A program made the position numbers and the translations under genes. A stretch of 64,000 nucleotides of DNA from Taudactylus pleione (lineage: Eukaryota > Chordata > Amphibia > Anura > Myobatrachidae). Below are positions 56,930 through 64,000 of the stretch, piece after piece; within the stretch, counting starts at the first letter, position 1, and every line of letters starts with the position of its first letter. Where the stretch lies: assembly GCA_031769625.1 (NCBI GenBank), contig JAUIMM010000113.1:15743501-15807500 (forward strand), written 5' to 3'. A model generated the notes under the pieces. That model saw nothing but the letters and a program-made list of their open reading frames with translations. It was not told where the DNA came from and did not search any database.

Positions 56930-58024
56930 ATGGAAGAGGCTGCTGGGCCTAGTAGGCAAACTAGGGCCAAAACAAAGGCAGCCACAATTCACAAGGAAGG
57001 AGATGGAGGTTTTGGTGCAAATGTGCAATGATAACCTGGCACAGGCACCAAGGAATATGGGTGCAACCCAGAGATGGAAACTGTGGGATGACATAGCCAG
57101 TGCTGTCAATGGGGTGGGTGAGTTTGAACGTTCAACCCGGGAGGTCAAACGCCGGTACGTAAAAACTACATTTGACTAAAAAGTGTTTACAGGTCCAAAT
57201 ACTGCAGTAAAAATGCCAACTTTTTAACCAACAGATGGAGCGACTTCAAATATCAGCTTAAACAAAAACTGGCTGATAGGGCTAGGCATGCAGGGGGGAC
57301 AGGTGGGGGTCCCACCCCTGTGTCACTTGAGCTCACGGATTTGGAGGAGCTGGCACAGGGGTGTGTGCAGGATGAGGAGGTGTTTGGCGTGTCGAACATG
57401 GATACCGACATGCCAGACTTTGCGGCTCCTCATGTTGCCCCAGGTAAATGTTGTAATGTTAACAACTCAGAAATGTGTTTTGGAAAATATCTAGATTAAA
57501 ATTTTACTCTTTTCTCTTTTTTTCTCACAGAGACACAGGCGGATGAGTCTGCTCCAGAGGTGAGCTTTGGCCGCAGAATTTCTTCTGGCTCTGCAGGGGA
57601 GGAAGCAGTAGATCCGGCTGGGGACCCTGTGGAAGACAGTCCAGGGCATTCCCCCTCGCAGGCAGTGGCCCTCCTCACTGATCTCAATGTTAAAATGGAT
57701 CAGCACACCGAGATTTTGCTGAGGATGGACGCCAATCTGCTACGGGTGGCGGACGCACTGGAGGAAACTGCTGCGGCCAACGTGAGAATTGCAAATGCCC
57801 TGGAGCAGCTTGTTTGCCAGCACATGTTGGAGCCAGCCTCCCTTCCTGCCAGAACATCAGGACCCTCCACCTCTGGCACAACAACAGCCATCCCTCCAAA
57901 TGTGCCTAGCCCTATGCCTAGTCCAGAGGCCACAACATCTGCCTCTGGCCAAGCCAGCCGAAGGAGATCCCAGACCCATTCAGGCTCCCTCCAACCCCCG
58001 GCCAAATGGCCTAAAAGGCAATGA
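56930..58024 (+). pseudogene. Harbinger Myb/SANT-like protein B, copy 2 (2-nt deletion in exon 1)
   Basis: Exons 56930-57154, 57235-57443 and 57531-58024. Exon 1 is 225 nt against 227 in copy 1: AAAACAAAGGCAGCC replaces AAAACAAAAAGTCAGCC, which moves the frame about 20 codons after the ATG. The rest is open and gives a Myb/SANT-like domain (FTRKEMEVLVQMCND, KLWDDIASAVN, REVKRRWSDFKYQLKQKLA). An acidic stretch follows (SLELTDLEELAQ...MDTDMPDF). Then comes a coiled-coil-like region (ALLTDLNVKMDQHTEILLRM, ADALEETAAANVRIANALEQ) and a Pro/Ser/Thr tail ending WPKRQ. The undamaged form would be about 309 residues. In this superfamily it would bind transposon ends alongside the transposase. Confidence 0.88.
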
Positions 58025-58200
58025 CAGCACTGGCTAATTTCCCCACAATCCATCTCTGTGTTTGCCCCATATTCCTTCATGCCAAAAACCTCCCTCTCCT
58101 TTCTTGTGAATTGTTTTCATTTGTTTTTATTTTTGTAGTTCAAATGCCACTTATTTTGTTTGTGTGTGGCCAAAATCATTTGTAAATTTTTTTACCTTGA

Positions 58201-58206
58201 AATAAA
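58201..58206 (+). terminator. Poly(A) signal of Myb-like B, copy 2
   Basis: AATAAA in TTGAAATAAATGTTT, about 180 bases after the stop, conserved in copy 1. Confidence 0.6.
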
Positions 58207-59122
58207 TGTTTATGAAAAAAAAAAAAACCCCAAAAATGGACACAATCATTTAATAAAATTATGTTCAAAATCTGCTAAATTCTTTTGTTGATTTATTCAA
58301 AAACTGGTTAAAAGGTAATCCCTCAAACAAACTTACAAACAATACAACGGAAAGAGAAACATTTAATTTTTTTTAAAAAAACAAGGGTTAAAAACAATTT
58401 ATGAGTTTTAATTAACACTTAGCAAAAAACAAAAGGACGATTGGTTTCTTGGCCAAAACAAAAAATATGAAAATAAACAAACATGCGTACAATATTGTTT
58501 CCCTAAAAAAGAAACACTTACAAATATTTTAAAAGCCCACAAAAAAAACAACCATTTGTTAGCTAATTGATTGTATGACCCAGAAATTAGCAGCTGAGTA
58601 GTTCACCTGTGTTCGGTTTTTAGCTACTAAAAAAGGTCTATTTGCCAAACACCTTACAAGCAGTTTAGCAATTAAAAGATGATTGTCTTTGTGGCCTCAA
58701 TTGATAAATCGCTACACCATCGATGAGCCCAGGGAAGTACGAAGAGACCATCGTCATTGCGGTAGACTATACCAGACCACAAGCTGAGCGAGCAGTCTTA
58801 ATGGAAATTGTATGAGACAGTGACGTATCACTTGCTCCGTTCACATTTGGCGCTCGCATAAGATAATTTATGTACGCCCAAAAAACGCCTCGACACGCCT
58901 GCATTTTCCCATCTCCACCCCCGTCACCACCCCAAAACGGACAGTTCTGTCAATCACATTTCACATGTCACTTCCTGTTTGCTGTGTATACGATCGACTG
59001 AAAAATCACTGCAATCAGACGTACGCACATGCACACTGTTACGCCGACGCATGCGTGGTTGGACAACATCGGCTGACTACGAACGAACGGCCACTTGCGA
59101 GCGCCTCTGAATCAGGGCCTAA

Positions 59123-60429
59123 ATACCAACGCATGTTAATGACCCTAAATATGCTGAAATTTAATTTGTCAGGATATATTCAACTGTAAGGGGTAATGAA
59201 AAAACATTACTACCATTTATGTTCACGAAGATATTGAAGGCAGTTAAATAATACTTCGATAGGACCTTCATAAACATATATATAGCGAATAAGAATGTTT
59301 TATCTTTCTGCCAAGGATTCCAGGCAGCTATTGTACCTACTAATATGAATTTACTAAACCCCCTCAACCTCCCTAAACTTACAGATCATACTTACTCCCC
59401 CAACCCTCTTTCCCTTATCCCGTACACTATATATGCAAACTACCAATTAGTCCTCGTATATTATATATTATATGATTAAATAATTACTCTACCTCAGCCA
59501 CTTAACATTCACACATATACAATCACTTATACTTCACTTCCGTTTATATTAAAGTACCAGCATTATCCATTGAGGGTTATATAGAATTGGTATAGCTTAT
59601 GGTATAAAAACTGTCATATAGAAAAACCCTTCAACTTATATAACCTTAAGTGCAATGAATAGTGGTTGCAAACCCAGGTTTGTGAAAGTTAAATCCCAAA
59701 GTCCAGTATATATTTTATATCTGTAACAGGCAGTTTTCACAGTAGTATATATATAGGTTAGTAGTTAAACACCTAATTTAGGGGAAAATGTAAAAAGGAT
59801 ATTTTATTCAGATTTTCGGGCGAGATTGTATTCGCCATATGTAACAGAGTGCAAGTACAGCATAACTTGCCAGTATCTTAACACCACTGTTTTCTGTGGG
59901 ATACAACCAAACCCCCCAGGTAAACATACAGTACAAGTCGAAGGAAGTAATAATGTGTGAGTTGTAAAATATCTGGAATCACACCAGAAAAACTCTGAAT
60001 AATATACAGCCCATAGGACAGCGAGATAACTGCTAATGCAGCTATCTTGCTATGCTGCATATGTTTAAATACAGTTAAAAAGAAATAATTAAGCTTAACT
60101 AGGCCTATCGCTTGTGCCTAGGCTGGTATAGTAAAATTATAGGAAAAAAGTGCATGGGGTCCCCTCGATTTTTCCTTTACCAGCACTAGGCTTGACCAGC
60201 CAGGGCTACTGAAGCCATAGAGGTAAGACCCATACTATGGGGGTCCCCCACAATATTTACACTGGCCAGAGGCCTGTTGACACTAGGGCTGGTTCCCTCA
60301 TTGGAACCTAAAGTCTGGCGCTGATGTCCTCTAGTCCTTTACAAAAAGTCTACTGGTGGCAACTAATCAAAAAAGGAATGCATTTTGTTATCATGTCTGA
60401 AGTTCTTTGAACCTGTGTGGGCTTCATTA
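59123..60429. other. No recognisable feature
   Basis: AT-rich DNA. The short frames present are not recognised, and no repeat termini are clear. Confidence 0.45.
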
Positions 60430-60985
60430 TTTTCCGGGAATCGGTATTACATACCGCCGGACGTGAGCCCGGCGGATGTAATACCGATGCCGGAAGACAG
60501 AAGAGTGAAGATCCCGACAAGGTAAGTAACTATACTATCCCTAACCTTCCCCTCTCCAATCCTAACCCTCCCTTAGGGGTGCCTAACCCTAACCTCCCCC
60601 CAGTGCCTAACCCTAACCTCCCCCAGGGGTGCCTAAACTTAACACCCCCTCCCCGCACCCTAAACCTAACCCTCCTGGGGGAGTGCCTAACCCTAACCCC
60701 TCCCCCCTTCCCCTAGCCTAACCCTAACTCTCCCAGGGAGTGCTTAGCCCTATGTCCCCCCGGGAGCCACTAAACCTAACCCTCCCCCCCGCGGCTGTCC
60801 ACTCCCGACGTCTGGTTTACCTTTGTTCAGTATGCGGGCATCGGGATTTTGGTGGGTGGATAATAATAGGCATCAGGATTTTGACTGCTATCATTAGTCC
60901 CATGCCAGGATTTGACAGTCGGGAAGCAGGCGGTCGGCATTTCGACATCCGGCTTCCTGACCGCATACCAATTTTCCTATGTAGG
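60430..60985. repeat. Second dispersed element with telomere-like CCTAACCCTAA tracts
   Basis: Starts ATCGGTATTACATACCGCCG with a short hairpin (GGACGTGAGCCCGGCGG). It holds CCTAACCCTAACCTCCCC repeats (about 60540-60790) and ends GGCTTCCTGACCGCATACCA. Related to 19150-19490. Confidence 0.6.
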
Positions 60986-61406
60986 TGCTTGATTTCAATA
61001 TAATCCTGTTATAAGCCTTATTCAATTATGGCAAATACAGGAATAGGTGATAGCACTGGCTAATTGAGAGACAACATGCTTCTGCTACTTTGTTCATGTT
61101 GTTAGAAGCAAGTATGTGATGCAGACTTCGACAAATCACTGGCTGGCAGTCCTTCAGGATCCTGGACAGCTCAACCACAATTCTTGCCAGATAGCTGGTA
61201 TGGCTTAATTGGCAGAATTTAGCTGCTGCCATAACTTCCGCTGCCTCCTATTCTCCAGTTGCTGGAATTGTACTCTCCATGTGACTCAATCATTCACTTC
61301 CAGTCTCCCTGACACAGGTTCCAGCCACCTCCTCAGGTACCACTAAAAGGAGGGGGTCCTCTTCTGATTGCTCCCATCAGGCTGTTTTTTTTTATTTACC
61401 GTATGC
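60986..61406. other. No recognisable feature
   Basis: Unremarkable DNA. Segment 61030-61240 contains short minus-strand frames I cannot assign. Confidence 0.4.
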
Positions 61407-61591
61407 CAGAGGTTCCCAAGTGCGGTCCTCAAGGCACCCTAACAGTTCAGGTTTTAGAGATATCCATGGTTGAGCACAAGTGGCTAAATCAAATTGACTG
61501 AGGTGCTAATTAAGTCGTCTGTGGTCAAGTATAGTCATTCTTAAAACCTGGACTGTCAAGGTTCCTTGAGGACAGAGTTTGGGAACCTCTG
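61407..61591. mobile_element. hAT MITE (185 bp, TSD CCGTATGC/CCTTATGC)
   Basis: CAGAGGTTCCCAAGTGCGGT and CTTGAGGACAGAGTTTGGGA plus ACCTCTG are imperfect inverses. The flanking 8-mers differ at one base. The interior is largely self-complementary (TTCAGGTTTTAGAGATAT...AAAACCTGGACTG). Confidence 0.87.
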
Positions 61592-61795
61592 CCTTATGCT
61601 AAAAATGAAAGCAATTTATGTTCATGTGGAGATCCTTGTTCTTGGCACTGACCAAACTACCTGTGTATAATTCCCCTTATGTTATGGTACTGTATATGGG
61701 GCTGCGGTGGGAGCAAAGTAAAATAGTGCAAGTAACTTAGGGTGACCCTGTTGTTCTGTAGGTGGGGAAAGATGTAGTATGTGCAGAGAGTTTTA

Positions 61796-62417
61796 AGGCC
61801 TTATTCAGAGGTGGACACAGTTGCAGCCGCGTATTTATGTTAATGTTCCGGCCGATGGTCATCCTACTGAGAACATCCCCGGATGTGGCGCTAACCCGTT
61901 GCTGTGCGTATTAAGACGCACCATCAGTCACATCATCAGTCCTATGTAGGCACAGAGTGTCCCTCTAAGAATGATGATCAGTGTCAGTGGAACTGCATCT
62001 TTAGACACAGTTGCTGACTGTGTCACACCTGCTACATGCCCACATTTGGTTAGCCACCAGTGGCGGCTCCAGAGGTAAGGCTGCAGCACAGTCCAAAGTT
62101 CAAATAGGGGAGCCACACCAACTGCCAGTGAGTCCCGGCCTGCGATGTTTAGCAGTGTTTGGGGTGGCAGTTGGTGTGGCTCCCCTATTTGAACTTTGGA
62201 CTGCACTGCAGACCCACTTCTGGAACTGCCACTGTTAGCCACCCCCCTGTTACCATCCTGAAATCGCCTCTGAATATCACTCTCGCTGCCTCCATATTTA
62301 TTCTGCATCTTAGAGCAGTAACCAATGGGACGCATGTACAGTGCAACTCATACGCATGCACAGACTAAAAACATTGGCCACTTGCATCCTACATGTGTCC
62401 ATCTCTGAATCAGGCCA
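61796..62417. mobile_element. Harbinger MITE (622 bp, TSD TTA) with nested hAT
   Basis: AGGCCTTATTCAG and CTGAATCAGGCCA ends, flanked by TTA at 61793-61795 and 62418-62420. Subterminal GGTGGACACAGTTGCAGCCG and GTGTCCATCTCTGAATC are shared with the element at 43651. A foldback hAT element is inserted at 62058. Confidence 0.88.
62058..62234. mobile_element. Foldback hAT element (177 bp, TSD TTAGCCAC)
   Basis: CAGTGGCGGCTCCAGA and TCTGGAACTGCCACTG ends, with a perfect 8-bp duplication TTAGCCAC at 62050-62057 and 62235-62242. The interior is a long hairpin: CCAAAGTTCAAATAGGGGAG and GCCACACCAACTGCCA against their exact complements, separated by about 45 bases. Confidence 0.93.
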
Positions 62418-62420
62418 TTA

Positions 62421-63399
62421 GAGTTGGGAGGGGTGTGTCAAACTCAAATCTAAATTGCAATGTAAAAATAAAGTTGGCCAGTATTTGTGGCCTACGTGCA
62501 AAAGTAGCCAGTATTTACCCTGCATGCAAAAAAATTCAATGTATTGAGGCCCTTGAATTGCAACATAGTCTGTTCCAGAAACAAAGAGATGAACGCAATG
62601 CCCAACGCTGCTGCGATCCAGTACACACAAAACTTGCTATAATGTGCTAATGAATCACCGCATTTGTGTTTTTCTAGCCACCCCCCCGTTATCTCCCCCA
62701 ATCACTGACTACCTGTCACTTACTTTACACATAAGTCCTCTCTGTGACCCCTCTAGCTAACCAATCACTGTGCGTGCACATTGTGGCTCTGGCGTATGTG
62801 CAGTAGCAAAAAAATGCTTGACTGCATCCGACATCATCATTGGGTGCTGAATCAAGCCCAAAGTTACTTGCTTTTCTTTTATTTGTCCAAAACTGAGAAT
62901 CTGCCTCTATGTGTTATATGTTTGTATATATAACACGTCAGTGCAACCGCCAATTAAAGAAAAGTCATAGAATTAATTATAAAGTCTTTGGTCAGCTGCT
63001 CAAACCCCATATTGCAGTCCAGAGCCAGATCTGTCTGAGATTGATGATCTGAAAAGCAGAAAGAAACCGTGGGAGCTTATAGTGCATTAACCAATGATTA
63101 ATGATTGCAATTTTAGGCAGATTCAATGCATACAGTACTATAGACTAATCCTAGCTTATCTCAAGTGGTGTTGTTTTACAAGTGCTCGGAGGACTCTATA
63201 GAGACTCTACACAGGAAACTCACAGCCAGAAACTGCAATGAATCAGAACAAAATGCCTCCTTTGTGTAAGTTTTATTGCACACACGATTAAAACAGCTGA
63301 CATTATGTATTAAAATGGCTTCTCCAGTGACTGGTAAAGAGTAATTCCAATAGTCCTGATTACTGAAACATCCCTCTGACACAGACAACTACAACGTGG
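62421..63399. other. No recognisable feature
   Basis: Mixed DNA with a short direct repeat near 62470-62520 (AGTTGGCCAGTATTTGTGG and AGTAGCCAGTATTTACCC). No gene or complete element seen. Confidence 0.4.
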
Positions 63400-63404
63400 G
63401 AGAC

Positions 63405-63440
63405 ACCCCTACGCATTTCATCTGGTCAACTTCATCTGGA
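63405..63440 (-). other. Hammerhead-like core motif, second copy
   Basis: On the minus strand GATGAAGTTGACCAGATGAA is followed by ATGCGTAGGGG, similar to the motif near 48250. Helix II would be weak and helix III is not evident. This is a pattern match only. Confidence 0.3.
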
Positions 63441-63599
63441 GAGCGGCCTCCTATCTCTGATCTCACCATTAAAACACACCATAAAACAATCATAAATTAT
63501 ATAACGTATCATTCATGGGTTACACATTTTTTACATATATAATCTGTCTTCCAAAGCAGATTTCCTACCCCCGGCTGGGCAGTTCCAGCTGTTATTCTG

Positions 63600-63757
63600 A
63601 GTAAACTGATGGTGATCTGATTCTGCAGCTTCAGACGCAGCACTCGGATCTGTGGTGCCAGCAGGTAGAGTCTTTTGTCCTCAGACGCCGACTGTGGCAT
63701 TAGCATATTTTATCAACGCTACTGTGTCCAAAGATGCATATATAGCGTACATCTCTG
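63600..63757. mobile_element. Right-end fragment of a Harbinger MITE
   Basis: Ends TACATCTCTGAATCAGGCCC at 63757, followed by ATT. Upstream GTGTCCAAAGATGCATATAT and TCAGACGCAGCA resemble the 61796 element. The left end cannot be identified. Confidence 0.55.
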
Positions 63758-63914
63758 AATCAGGCCCATTATTACCAAAGGATACAAAACACGGTATAAA
63801 ATCATATACATGCAATCGCTGTTGCTCTTGTTTTGATAAAACATGTTGTCCTGGCAACCACTGTTCGTAAGGAACTTCTCCAATCCTGGTTAAAACTCCC
63901 CATATGCTGTAGAA

Positions 63915-64000
63915 CAGGGGTAGCCAACCTTGGTCCTCGAGAGCTACCAAGAGTGCATGTTTTCCAGGTCTCCTCACAGAATCGCAAGTGAAATAATTAG
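63915..64000. mobile_element. Left end of a hAT MITE cut by the window edge
   Basis: CAGGGGTAGCCAACCTTGGT, then CCTCGAGAGCTACCAA and TTTCCAGGTCTCC, is related in its first bases to the terminus of 1757-5518. It continues past 64000. Confidence 0.65.

Larger units (their letters stand above)
52516..59119 (+). mobile_element. Three-gene PIF/Harbinger transposon, copy 2 (6604 bp, TSD TAA)
   Basis: Ends GGGCCTGATTCAG and CTGAATCAGGGCC, flanked by TAA at 52513-52515 and 59120-59122, the canonical TWA duplication. Gene order is Myb/SANT-like A (plus), DDE transposase (minus) and Myb/SANT-like B (plus). It is the inverse of copy 1 at 30416-37847 over its whole length. It is better preserved: gene A is intact, the transposase is open to the shared late stop, and gene B has one 2-nt deletion. 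Confidence 0.95.

Noticed and set aside
57700..58080. 126-codon minus-strand frame across Myb-like B exon 3 (also 31424-31804 in copy 1)
   Set aside because: Antisense shadow of exon 3. Splice signals, poly(A) signal and domain content all support the sense strand.
60540..60790. Chromosome-end telomeric repeats
   Set aside because: CCTAACCC words are few, mutated and mixed with CCTCCC, and are enclosed in a dispersed element also present at 19.2 kb.

Overview
The window looks like repeat-dominated DNA from a large-genome vertebrate, most likely an anuran amphibian. This is inferred from the mix of PIF/Harbinger and hAT non-autonomous elements, decayed Ty3/gypsy and mariner copies and many minisatellites. 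Species assignment is not possible from sequence alone. I found no host protein-coding gene, rRNA, tRNA or CRISPR array. Nearly every long open frame is either transposon-derived or a by-product of tandem repeats.

Layout. 1-5.5 kb: three minisatellites, then a 3.8-kb hAT-like element (1757-5518) swollen by 29-bp and 46-bp satellite arrays. 6-10 kb: a transposase scrap, two MITEs and a 2.1-kb hAT element with an 8-bp target duplication (7724-9823). 10-14 kb: a hAT element (11309-12676, TSD GACCTGAT) facing a nearly identical inverted partial copy (12889-13970), making a large palindrome. 14-25 kb: nested MITEs in degenerate tandem and duplicated DNA, and an 18-bp-type minisatellite. 25.8-26.8 kb: a deleted mariner. 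28-29.4 kb: a 36/39-bp minisatellite. 29.8-39 kb: an LTR-like unit bounded by GTGTT duplications, carrying a 7.4-kb Harbinger transposon (30416-37847) and a MITE. 39-45 kb: more Harbinger MITEs, one split by a 668-bp solo LTR (41254-41921). 45-49 kb: hAT elements, a gypsy pol fragment and a retroelement-like unit with a hammerhead-like core. 49.5-52 kb: a 58-bp minisatellite and a hairpin-rich MITE. 52516-59119: a second, inverted 6.6-kb Harbinger transposon. 59-64 kb: simple MITEs, one containing a foldback hAT element.

Main result. The two large Harbinger copies share a three-gene plan: a DDE transposase transcribed opposite to two different Myb/SANT-like proteins, one on each side. The transposase and one Myb gene diverge from an intergenic region that holds a 65-bp tandem repeat in both copies. 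Each copy has different lesions, so comparing them reveals the ancestral exon structure. Both carry a stop at the same transposase codon (TAG in one, TAA in the other), after the catalytic DDE residues and before the conserved C-terminal segment. About a dozen MITEs in the window share the 13-bp terminal GGGCCTGATTCAG and, in several cases, roughly 300 bp of subterminal sequence with these copies. The natural inference is that this transposon family mobilised them.
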